From: Promerops cafer
Lineage: Eukaryota > Chordata > Aves > Passeriformes > Nectariniidae
Direction: 5' to 3'
NCBI GenBank assembly: GCA_013398275.1
Contig: VZSE01002700.1
Coordinates: 42,899-106,898 of the forward strand
DNA length: 64,000 bases
In this document: positions 12,429-23,049 of the stretch, one piece after another
Position numbering within the stretch: position 1 is the stretch's first letter
How the letters are laid out: each line of letters opens with the position of its first letter
Made by a program: the position numbers and the translations under genes
The notes under the pieces: generated by a model
Told to the model about the DNA's origin: nothing
What the model saw: the letters and a program-made list of their open reading frames with translations, nothing else
Database searches by the model: none

Positions 12429-13062
12429 TGCTCTTGGTTATCAAAAGACATATTATCTCAGCTGACGTTTAATGTTATGTTTGTAAATAATAGGTTCCTT
12501 TCTAATGATCATTCAGAGCCTCCTAGTTCTTGAGAACACTAAAAGCCACTAATTATTCCTCCAAACTGAATCATCAAAAACAAATAAAAGACTTCAAAGA
12601 GCTATTCAAGCTTTGATTAGAATAATCTGAGCTCAACAACAAAGTCATAAAAAATTAAAAATATAGCAAGTAAAGCAAATAGAGGTAGGTGTGTAATTAT
12701 GTTAATATTACATAAGAATCTACAGGATGTCTTCCAGGTCTGCAGGAAACCATTCAAATCCTAGCAATGCCAATAGACAATGAAGTAAACTGCAGCACAA
12801 GAAGTAGATACAGATGAACTTAATCATATTACTGTAAGGATTAAAAATGCAATAAAATAGCTAATGCTGGGCCATTTCAAAATAAAACTCCTTTTTGCTG
12901 ATAACTTAAACAAATTAAATAAGAAAAATGGCTGTATTCCTACCTTTGAAATAGCCCTTTGAAAATGTAACTGGGCAGTGGGAAATTATCATGTTCACAA
13001 AAATTATCAGAACATCCAAGCAAATGTATGAAGTAAAAATTGAACTGTTTTTTTTTCCCCAG
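12429..13062. other. Unassigned AT-rich DNA upstream of an exon-like signal
   Basis: No repeat family or frame was recognised. The last 20 bases are a T-rich polypyrimidine tract ending in CCCCAG at 13057-13062, which fits a splice acceptor. Confidence 0.45.
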
Positions 13063-13212
13063 ATGCTTATGAGTGCTATTGCCCCCAAGGTATCATTACA
13101 CTAGATCTACAAAGACTTAAATATTCATTCAGTGCTGTGTATTCTATTAAATCATCTTGTCTTTTGGTCTCTTTCCAGGAGGATATAGAATATTAAAAAC
13201 GCACCTCTGCTT
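13063..13212 (+). other. Candidate split exon encoding the C-terminal half of an EGF-like domain
   Basis: Seen: a T-rich tract ending in CCCCAG (to 13062), 27 bases (13063-13089), a donor-like AAG|GTATCA, 89 bases, then a second acceptor (TCTCTTTCCAG, to 13178). Reading both exon pieces in phase 1 and joining them gives AYECYCPQ followed by GGYRILKTHLC, with the junction Gly split by the intron. This fits the C-x-C-x2-G...Y...C pattern at the end of EGF-like domains, and phase-1 borders are usual for EGF modules. The frame then runs into a hydrophobic stretch and a stop at 13265-13267, with no evident donor. Upstream cysteines that should complete the domain were not located. It could be a real exon pair, a decayed exon or chance. 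No gene name can be assigned. Confidence 0.25.
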
Positions 13213-14086
13213 CATCTTCCTTCTCTTTTGGAATATTAGCATACCACGAAAAATGCCTATTTTTTAAAAAAATATAATTTCTGTAGTATGTAATTAGTTA
13301 TTAATTTTAAAGATTTGTAAGTACAGCTTGCAGGATCCAAGTTTTCAGGAAACTGATTTGGCTACTAATATAACATTTTTAGCTTCTGATACAAGGGAAA
13401 ATACTCAGTCATCCCTCAAAATACAAAATACAAGTATTTATTATACTTCTTCTTAAGTATATTAGTTTTTCTTAGTTAACAAATTTATCTTTGTCATTTG
13501 TTAGTATTGCTGTGTAGCCCACAGGATTTATTTGATTGATAATGTGTTCAAATACCTTATCACCTTTATTTATATCAGGCTTTTGCTCCTCTCCTTCCAA
13601 GAAGAAAGACTGTGTAATAATACTTATAGTGTTGTTATTTAATTTTGATTTAATTTGTAAAAAAATAAAGCTTGATAATAATTTGATTATAGTTCAATAT
13701 ATACCTAAAAGTTTAAAAACAGGAGCTGTGGAAAATATAAACCTTTCTGAACTGTTGTTGGAGATCAGGAGGGACACACCAAGAAAATGGAAAAAAACTC
13801 ATCAGAAACTTATTTATGGGCCACTGGATCTCAACTTCACCTCTACTAATTGTGAGAGAAGTTGAGATAATTGGCTCAAAGCAGACCTCGACATCTAAAT
13901 GTAGGTTTCAGACTAAATCTCATCAAGTAACTGAAGACACTTAGAAGTCTTACAAGCTAAATTCCCTGTGGAAGACTGAATTTTTCTGGGTTAAAAAAAT
14001 TAACTATTGGAATTACATGCTCTGAGAATGGTGAAGTGAAATATATAATCCATTCTGAAATGAATAATTATTAAAATCACACCAAC
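13213..14086. other. Unassigned AT-rich DNA
   Basis: Includes a 109-codon open frame at 13536-13865 that is lysine-, asparagine- and isoleucine-rich, as expected for translated AT-rich DNA, with no motif. No repeat family was seen. Confidence 0.45.
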
Positions 14087-14365
14087 ATGGAATCATTAAG
14101 ATGGGAAGGGACTCAGAGAAGAACCTTGGTGCATCTTCCTTATACACATACCCCAGATATTTATACACATTGGTAAGATCTTTCTGAACATTCATTTTTT
14201 CCAGGCTAAGCACTTACAGCTGTCAGGTTTTCCTCATATGAAAAATGCTCCAATTCCTCAGTCATTCCCCCAGTCCTTTATGAAACTTTTTAGCATGTCT
14301 ACATGTAACTTGTACTGAAGACCTCAGAACCTGAACCTGGAATTCCAGATGATGCTTTCCTTCTT
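14087..14365 (-). mobile_element. CR1 LINE 3' fragment, reverse orientation
   Basis: Read on the minus strand this is a diverged CR1 3' end. The plus strand starts with the complement of the tail (GGAATCATTAAGATGGGAAG at 14090-14109) and continues through TCCAGGCTAAGCAC (14200-14213) and CTTGTACTGAAGACCTCAGA (14309-14328), the conserved order of a reversed CR1. It is truncated near 14360. Confidence 0.85.
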
Positions 14366-16541
14366 CCTCTTTCCAAGGTAAGTACTCTGGACATCTGCCT
14401 GTGAGTTGTGTGGCAGGCAACGTTTTTATGTATATGAAGTTTTATGTATGTATGTCACATTTACATTCATTCTGCATGTACATGCTGGTAATACATCTTC
14501 AGGCTCACTGCTGCCTGGACCTGGAGACATAAAGAAACAGCAGTCTCACCTCTCATGTGCTGCTGAATCTGGCATGATCTATCTTCCTCTAATAACTCTA
14601 AATATAGAAATATCCTTGATCAAAATCCCTGAGTTATGAATTTGACTAATTTTAAAAGACTGTGACAAGTATATACTGAAAACTAATAAACCCTAAAAAC
14701 TAGAGTATCAACTTCATGGTTGTCCTTTCCCTGTGATTTTACTTTTTACTAGTACTTAAAGAAAAAATAAATCACTTTTATTATACTTATTTATAAGTGG
14801 ATCTGCTTACAGAACTTACCTCTATAGCTTCTAATCCTACAATAGCAGATATCAGCCATTAATTTCTTTATACCAATGAAGTAAAACTTCATTTTGTATT
14901 CTTTTACCTAACAACTCCCAAAATTCTCAAGATCACAATAATCTTGAAAACACACAAGATTTTAAACAATGGTTTTAAATTATTAATTTAATTGGTACCT
15001 ATGATAATTTAAGTGACACATCAGATCTTAGACATTCCAAAATCTCTTACCAATCTTCTGATTGAACCAAAAATATGTACTAGACTCAATAAAGAGTTCA
15101 TGTCATTTGAGCTATAAAGACTTTTCTTCAAACTCAGAACATCTATAGGTATAAACTTTTAGAGGCAGAGTCTGGTATTAGGAGGAAAGATTAAGGCAGT
15201 ATATGAAATTATTCTCCAAAGAGAAATTGTGAAGTTTCCCTAAGAATTATTATTAGAAGACTTACATTTCACAGTGTAATGTCAGTGCAAGCATAGATAT
15301 ATAAGCAAACTACACATTTCTCAGGAAAGCAAAGAATAACTCCTCTAATATTCAAATATTTCATGTTTCTTACACCATTTATCCTGTTCTGTAGAGAAAC
15401 ACTGCAATCAATATCTCAGTGAAGTTAGAATTTTTAGCTGATAAATTAGGTCTTTCTTTGGCCACTTTCCCCCTGTTTTCTCTCCAAGGGACATTAGAAT
15501 AATGGGTATTCTAATCTTCATCACAGTCCATTCACCCTCTAGCTATCACTAAATTACACAGTAAAATAGAACTTTGATCATTCAAAGTTTGTGTTAATAT
15601 ACTTTTCAGTGCAGGATGAAATAGATACTTAAAAATGTAAATTTAAAGGTTGTCTTATAAGGGAGAGAAGAAGGGTTCCTCTTTTAGACCTATTTAAACA
15701 TTGAATCAAATTCAGAAGTGTTTTTATCTGTTGCCAGCCCTAAGTATTTAAGGTCTCAAATGCATAGACTAGACTTCAAATTATAATAAAATGCATAGAA
15801 CTATTATAACACAATCTCATTTAAAGATTTATGAGTATTTGGTTTTAAATTTTGTCATGCTTTAAGACTTTTCAAAATAAGAAATTCAGATACATAATCT
15901 GATTTCATTTATATAGTTTAAGAAGAAAATAAAATTCTCATTTCTGCTCTCTCTCAAAATACCATGACTCCTATATCATGCTATCTAGGACACGAAAAAT
16001 CACCTTGTTTTTAGTTACTTCCCTTAGGTCACATAAAACGTAATGAATTTTACTGTTTTCTATTCCAACATATGATGCTTATTTTTCCAATAAAAACATA
16101 CTTTACTGGTTTGACTGCAGAGAACAAAATTTACACTGTAGAGATCAAAACAGATTTTAACTCAATTACACATTCATATTCTTGTGGGTTTTATCACAAC
16201 CTTTAAAGAAGACAACTTTTTAAATACGCTATTATGCTTTTTTTTTTCTTTTTTAGCTGTTTTAGTCTTGAAGTCAGACATAAAACTTAATTACTCTTTC
16301 AATGGATGCTACTTTGTATTAGTCAGTAGAAGACATCATTTCTCATCATGCTGATTAGCAAACAGATTTTCTTTGGCTCTTTCAAAGTGATTTACCTTAT
16401 TCTCTGGTTGATTAGTTAAAGCCAGATTTGTGCCATCTACACTATGTGGCTTAAATTTACTTGTTAGTTTTAAGCAGATTTTGACAGCAGAATACAAGAC
16501 AGAAAGACTCCAGTAAAAAATAAACCAAACAAATTTTCTTT
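14366..16541. other. Unassigned AT-rich DNA
   Basis: No gene, RNA or repeat family was recognised. A 77-codon frame at 14406-14639 has no motif. Confidence 0.5.
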
Positions 16542-16663
16542 TGTGGTTTAACTCTGTTCAGCAGCTGAGCACCACACATCTGCTCAGTCACTTCCTGCCC
16601 TGTTGCAATAGTGAAGAGAATCAGAAGTGTAAAAGTGAGAAAACTCATGGGCTGAGTTAGACA

Positions 16664-16669
16664 TTTTAA
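16664..16669 (-). promoter_or_regulatory. LTR polyadenylation signal ATTAAA (copy A)
   Basis: The minus strand carries ATTAAA about 185 bases downstream of the TATA box, consistent with the end of the R region of this LTR. Confidence 0.5.
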
Positions 16670-16851
16670 TAGGAAAAGCAATAGTTTTGAACACAAGCAA
16701 AGCAAAACAAAGAATTCATTTACGAGTTCCCATAGGCAGGCAGGTGTTCAGCCATCTCTAGGAGAGCAGGGCTCCATCACATGCAATGGTTATTTGGGAA
16801 GACAAATGCTATCCCTCTGAATGTCCTTCCTTTCCTTTTTCTTCCCACAGA

Positions 16852-16863
16852 TTTATATACTGA
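16852..16863 (-). promoter_or_regulatory. LTR TATA box (copy A)
   Basis: The minus strand reads TCAGTATATAAA, a strong TATA element at the expected U3/R position of the LTR. The diverged copy B keeps a weaker form (CTTTATATGCTGA on the plus strand near 22788) and copy C has lost it (TTTTATTATTGAAC near 50165). Confidence 0.65.
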
Positions 16864-17131
16864 ACATGACACTGTATGGTGTGGAACATCCCTTGGGTCA
16901 GCTGTGGTCAGCTGTCCCAGCTGCATCCCCCTCCCCTGCACCTCCAGCCTGCCTGTTGCTGGGATGGGATCTGAAGAAGAAAAGGCCATGCTTCTGTGTA
17001 AGCACTGCTCAGAAGTAACTGAATCATCCCTGTGCTACCAACACACTTCTCAACACCAATGCAGAACATGGACCCGTACCAGCTGCTGTGAAGGAAACTA
17101 ACAACCCCAGACAAAACCAGTACATGTAAGA

Positions 17132-17171
17132 AAGCAAGCAAGCAAGCAAGCAAGCAAGCAAACAAACAAAA
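17132..17171. repeat. (AAGC)n then (AAAC)n microsatellite
   Basis: About seven AAGC units run into AAAC units, directly next to the 17124 end of LTR copy A. Confidence 0.9.
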
Positions 17172-20100
17172 CTCACAAGCATTTTTAATAATGTAATTTT
17201 TCCTGTTTTCTTTCTTCAAATTTGAAAATTGATAAAGCTATTATTATTTTGCTTAGAATCAAAAAAGCATAAATTAGTGACAACATAAATACCCTGAAAC
17301 CCAAAGCATTACTCAAAACTGAAATAGCGTTTTCTCCAGCAGCCAGAATATACACAAAAACCCAGCATGAGTTTGGTAGAACAATAAGGTGAAAGTGAAT
17401 ACCATGGAGAATCTTTTTCAGAAAGACTGCTTAAGCATATGATTATTTGTATTATGTTATGCATGCTGTTTACTATGTGATGACATTCTGAAAAAATTAT
17501 TTTGAAGCAAGTCCAAATTACAAGTCATTATATTGCACAAGAATACATTTTAAACTCAAAATATTTATGTTTCATCAATTTATAGTGGAGATTAAATTAA
17601 ATCAATTTATTCCAGGGAAGGTTAGATACACTTGTCCTTGTCATAGACTAATGGGAGATCCAGAAGTCAGAGCTTCCTACTCCAGATCCTTTTCCTTATG
17701 AGAAGGAATGCCAATATTACACATAGTCCACGTTCTGTGTTAAGTGTTTAAAATCAAACTAAGACCAAGACAGCAATCTTGTCTGTGTTTTTCTCATGAC
17801 TGGTTAACCTCACTGTCATTCAAAAATATATAATTATTTTCTTTATAGTCTGAGATTTCCTGTGTGTCTAATTGCACAGGACTTCTTAGGAACATCTTTC
17901 CTAGGACATTGTTATTGATCTGTCAGGTAAAATGAATAAAAGTCACCTTAAAGACTTTTCAAGCTTCCATGTAGCACAGCTAATTTCAGAACTGGTGTTG
18001 GAGGTCCCTAGCTCTAACATTTAACCAGGAAACTGTAATTTCTTAGTCCCAAAGGAAGCTATACAAATTCATTTGTTGACAATATGACAACCACTAAAGT
18101 AAAGAATATTTTAGAGATATGTATTTAACTTTCCAGACTGGATCAAGCTCATAGTATGTAAAAACCCTTAGATATCTGTTTTATACAGTGGCTGTATCTC
18201 CGCAGATTTTCAGAGACACTAAAACTTAGCTGATACCATACGGTAATCACACAAATTGCAATGACACACAGATCTGCTCCAAGTGTGTAGTATTTTGATG
18301 AGGTAGCACGTTAAGGTAGTCACCTATATTAATTTTAAGAGATATTATCTGAATTCCAAAAACTTATAGACTGGAAATATAATGCTTATGTCCTTCCACT
18401 AAGGTGTCGTAAAGTTACTATCATTTCTATTTGAAAGAGAGTTACAGCTTACAGAATGTTAGAAAGAGAAGACCTGACAGTGCCATGTGATAATTTATGA
18501 CCTCTTGTTCACATTTTCACTTGGAAGATCTACTTATTGGCAAGCTCTACAGTTCAAAGTATAGTAGGTAGAAGTTACCTTTTCTTCACACTTGTTTGTT
18601 GGTATTTACAAATTCAGAAAAGGCAGCATCACCTTTATTGAATGTTGTCTGATTAAGCCACCTTTCCAAATGGAAAATGTTCTATTGTAGACAGGCAAAT
18701 ACCTTTTACTCTTATATCCACACAGCAAGGTTTTCTGTATATATTTTAATTTGAATTGCAATTACATTGCAAAGTGAGATAATAAAACATCACACTGTTG
18801 GTATTGAGCTCTCATATTCCAAGGACCGGTTAATTAGGCTTCAGCAGAAAAAGTGATACTACTAAAATAAATGGACACATGTAGACCAGCTGCTTGGAAG
18901 ATGTAAACTATGTTTAACATCTGAAACAACATTTCTGCTGTTTCATCTCTTTTCATCCCTAACAGTAACCAACAGGGGGTATAGCAGTTTGCTACTTAAT
19001 GAGTTATAAATGATCTAATTAAGTGTCTCCTTGAAATTGTCTTTACACTTCTTTAGTGAGATGGTTGTTTACTAAGCTTGGAATTTTACTGTCCGTCTAA
19101 TAATTCAGTCAGTTTTAGTAAAATTTAGTTTTAGTTGAATTTAGAAAATTTTGATGGCATTATTTGAATGTGGATATGACAAACTAGTTATTTTTTTTTT
19201 TCAAATTATTTATTCTTCAATAATAAATATTCTGGGCTTTTTTTTCTTCATTGTATTGAACTATATATGAAGGATACTCATAAAATATATGTTTTACAAA
19301 TTATTTTACCAATAAATCTTCTATTTAATCAAATTCCTTTGTTCCTATAAAGGTTGAATGTGAAACAAATGGCATTTCTTATAAAATACTTGCATCACTT
19401 AATGAAACAACTGACAAGGAAGTCCACCACAGGCAGAATGCAAATGATATGTTCAGTGGAATTTGGATTATTAGATTGCAAAATTGTTGGTTCAATTCAT
19501 TATTTTGTTTATGTACTAGGACAGATATTAAAAAAAAAAAAAAANTTTTTTTTTTAGGGAAAATATTAAAAAAAAAAAAAAAAAAAAAAAAAGCTTAAAA
19601 GATAGTTTGTGAATAATCAAGTAAACAGCCATTGGAAACAGCCACAAAGGGAAGAAGGAAGATATTAACAATGACTCCCAATTCCTTTATATGGGGAGAT
19701 CAGTCAGGAAGGCACAAGTAGCACAGCAATTAAATTTTACATCTTCCAGTTCAAAGACTTGCTATTTACAGATTCTATTTCAAAGATTTCCTTTGATTTT
19801 TAGGCATCTGTTTTGTGATGTAGAACTAACAAATGAAGTTTGTGATGTTCAGCACATACTCCACTGAACCTAGACAAGACAAAGCCCATTTCTAAACTTA
19901 TCCTTGAATAGTCAGCATGCTATTTTACTGAACATAGGGTCATTGCAAGGTCAATTTACAGACTGCTGTTTGTCTATAATGAAGGACAAAGATCACAGGC
20001 TTGTCTCCCTTTCATTGTCTTTTGTGAAAACCATAAAAAAATGAAATGTAATTTTTTTTTTTCCTAAAATTGGATTGAATTTTCAAAATTCAGTATTAAA

Positions 20101-20965
20101 TCCAACTATAGATATGTGTTTCTTTAAAAAAAAAAAAAAAAATTCATGTTTTTGTCAAATTTCCCCTTTAATATATTCATAGCTTACATACATGGTGTCC
20201 AAATAGATAATGATACTGAAAATCTGCTATTTCATGTTTAAAAATATACATGACAGACTGTTGGAAACCATTGTCTTACATTAAATAGTAGAATTTGATG
20301 TGATGAGAAATAAAAAAAATATATGTCAATCAGATATGGAAGGGTATTTAGGAAAGAGAGAAGTCAATTTGTGATATATTAATAGTATAGGTAAAAAGTT
20401 GTTCTAGAAGGTCCACTAAGCCCAAAGTGAACTAGGGGCTTAGTAGTTACATCCTAAGAATATACACTCACTAGAACGCAAGCCAAAATTCAATATACAC
20501 CTATATTTTGGATTTAGCTTTTTTTTTTTTTTTTTTTAACTTGCAAAACTAGATCTATATTTACTTCTTTCTCATGATCCTTTCTCTTCATGTGATTTTG
20601 GAGAGTATGGTCAGTTACTACTGTTTTGCTCCATCTGAGGGCTATTATTTAACCAGGTCCCTATGATGAGAGAACTCAGCTGATAAAAGACCTATCCACA
20701 ATCTGTCAATCAATATGGTACTGTGATAGAATACAAGCAAGGATTAGTCTAGTTTAAATTAATTACTGAAAATGGAAATAGAAATATCTACGTTTAGTCA
20801 TAATTCAGTCAGCCTGAATTAATTCTTTGTACACGCTTGCTTGTACTGTAATAGAAAAACTTCCATTGTGAGAAATCTGTACATTCTTTTCATCTCATCT
20901 GAAGATGTAAACATATTTTCCTCCCTTCAAATTTTCTCTGTACCTGCATAAAGGCTCATCTTTTA
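17172..20965. other. Unassigned AT-rich DNA with homopolymer runs and an N
   Basis: Contains poly-A at 19530-19544, a single N at 19545, poly-T immediately after it, and a further long poly-A at 19569-19592. More A or T runs lie near 20125 and 20520. No gene or repeat family was recognised. Confidence 0.5.
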
Positions 20966-21475
20966 ATAGAAGCACAGATGCATGCAAGTTGAAAAGGACT
21001 TTCAGAAGTCACACAGTCCAAGGTCCTACATAAAGCAGGTTACTCAGAATCATGGCCAGTCTGGTTCTGAATATCTTCAAGAATATCACCAAGAGGATTC
21101 TTCCTGGGTTCAATCACTTATACAGTGAAAGATAATTTCCTTATATCAAGTCAGAGTTTCCCATTTCAATTTTTTCCCACTGTGCTTTTTCAACCTAATT
21201 TTTCATTCACTGTCTTTCTTGGAAAATTTTGGATCTGTTTTTGTTTGTTTTGCTTTAATCACCTCTTGTTGGAGCTTGTAGGCAGCAGTAAGATCCCCAT
21301 GGTATTCTCCACTTTTCAAAGCTGAGCACAGGTCCTCTCATCCTCTCCTTGTACGTCATGTGGTGCAGCCCCTGTACATTTTGATGGGCTTCTGCTATAC
21401 TAACTCCTGATTGTCTTTTTGTGTCGTGGAGTCCCAAATGGACACAGTCGTACACATGCAGTCTTCAGGCATCAA
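20966..21475 (-). mobile_element. CR1 LINE fragment, reverse orientation
   Basis: The plus strand holds the complement of a CR1 3' region, starting at AGAAGCACAGATGCATG (20969-20985), a decayed version of the tail. It passes through the ACACAGTCCAAGG block (21011-21023) and extends to TCTCATCCTCTCCTTGTA and GTCCCAAATGGACACAG further inside the element. It is strongly diverged, with an insertion-like T-rich stretch near 21170-21260. Confidence 0.75.
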
Positions 21476-22478
21476 AGAAAAGGAAATAATCACTTCCTTT
21501 TATCTGCTGGAAGTGGATTAAAGGATTAAAGTAACTGTTCTGGTGCAATAGCTTTCTTAAATTGTGCAGCATTTCTCCTTCAGACCCTGAATAAGCACCT
21601 CACTTCCTGTTTTCTGTCTCCTAGTTTTAGCAGTGTCATTGAATGTTCTGTCTCTTGTCTGTTTTCTGAGATAACCTGAATAGCTAAACATGGGTCACAT
21701 AAATGAGGACCCCTTCAGGATACTCCAACTCTCCTTTCAGGAAAACCACACTTGTGGAATACATGCAGAGTCTACATAATTGAAGACTTAAAGGAAATTG
21801 GAGTTAAAAAGAATGGGAGAGGACAGTGATTTTTTTCCCCTTTCTTTCTGCATCTACCTTCCACATAGTTGTTAGGTGAAACAAAGACAATCAACTGAAA
21901 ATTACAGGTTGGAACTGAAAAATTAGTTATTAAAAACTAATATAAAACGTAAGGAAAGTCCTAATATTTCACACTCATCACACAATGAAATATATCAGTG
22001 TAGAGGAAGTAGAGGAGGAGACATCTAGAGGTCACATAAAGAGAGTATGCCAACCCCCTTACGTATACAAATATTTGGGGACTGATGCAGTTCTATCAAA
22101 TGATTGGGCTACACAGACAGAGTATGGTTGCTCAAAATCAGGAGTGGCAGAATAAAGATATTCCAAACATTAGTCACTGTATTGCCTCAGCCTTCCAAAG
22201 TTTCTTCCTACAGAGACTTCTAATCAGAGGTCAGAATAACTGAGTGGGAAGAAGAAAGGCCCTGAAGAAATGTCATTCAAAGTTGCTTTATGCATTATGC
22301 TTGCCATGAGAAGAATGTCTAAACCATCCATCCCCAAATGGTACAAATACCAATACCTTTATCTACTTATTTAACTTTTAGATGGGAGAATCTAGTTTTG
22401 AAAAATCACAATAAAAGTGTTATTAAATGTGGTTCAATACTAAATATTAACTATTGTGTGAAACAGCAGAGGAACTGT
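21476..22478. other. Unassigned DNA
   Basis: No gene or repeat family was recognised. There is a purine-rich patch near 21998-22046. Confidence 0.45.
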
Positions 22479-23049
22479 TGTGGTATAATGCCAGCTGGAA
22501 CTAAGCATCACTCAGCCATTTGCTCACTTGCTATCGTTGCAAAGGGGGAGAGATTCAGAAGAGTAAAAGTGAGAAAACTCATGGGTTGAGACAACGACAA
22601 CCTGGTCGATAAAGCAAAAACTACATACACAAGCAAAGCAAAACAAGGAATTCATTCACCACTTCTACAGGTGTTCAGCCATTCCCAGGACAGCAGGGCT
22701 CCATCACGAGTTAGGGTGACTTGGGAAGACTGATGTCAACATTCTGAACATCCCCTCCTTCCTTCTTCTTCCACCTGCTTTATATGCTGAGCATGTTATC
22801 ATATGGTATGGGATAGTCATTTGGTCATTTGGGGTCAGCTGTACTGGCTGTGTCTTCTCCCACATTTTTGTGCACCATGTGTTAACTGGCTGGTGAGGTG
22901 GTGTGAGAGTCAGAAAAACTGTAGAAGCACTGCTTAGCAGAAACTAAAACATCCCTGTGTTATCAACACCATTTTCAGCACAAATTTAAACGTGGCACCA
23001 TATCAGCTATTACGAAGAAAATTAACTCTATCCAAGCCAAAACCAACAA
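22479..23049 (-). mobile_element. ERV solo LTR (copy B), reverse orientation
   Basis: Same family and orientation as copy A, more diverged. Shared blocks on the plus strand include GTAAAAGTGAGAAAACTCATGG (about 22563-22584), AAGCAAAGCAAAACAA, CAGCAGGGCTCCATCAC, a TATA-like CTTTATATGCTGAGCATG and GTCAGCTGT. The outer ends are TGTGGTATAATGCC (22479) and AAACCAACA(A) (23048-23049). A possible 6-bp target duplication is AACTGT (22473-22478) against AACTAT (23050-23055), one mismatch. Six base pairs would fit an ERVK-type integrase, but this is tentative. Confidence 0.8.

Larger units (their letters stand above)
16542..17124 (-). mobile_element. Complete-looking ERV solo LTR (copy A), reverse orientation
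   Basis: The plus strand runs from TGTGGTTTAACTCTG (16542) to ACCAGTACA (17124). Read on the minus strand it starts TGTACTGG and ends CCACA, giving TG...CA ends and about 583 bp. A TATA box and an ATTAAA poly(A) signal sit in the right order on the minus strand. The block order matches a widespread avian ERV LTR family whose 3' end reads GGTTAAACCAC. I see no convincing target-site duplication (TTCTTT before, TGTAAG after). Copies B (22.48 kb) and C (49.88 kb) belong to the same family and orientation. Open frames across it at 16781-17219 are incidental. Confidence 0.85.

Noticed and set aside
16781..17219. Overlapping 65-106 codon frames on both strands
   Set aside because: All fall inside or at the edge of LTR copy A and disagree in frame with each other. 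None resembles a retroviral or host protein.
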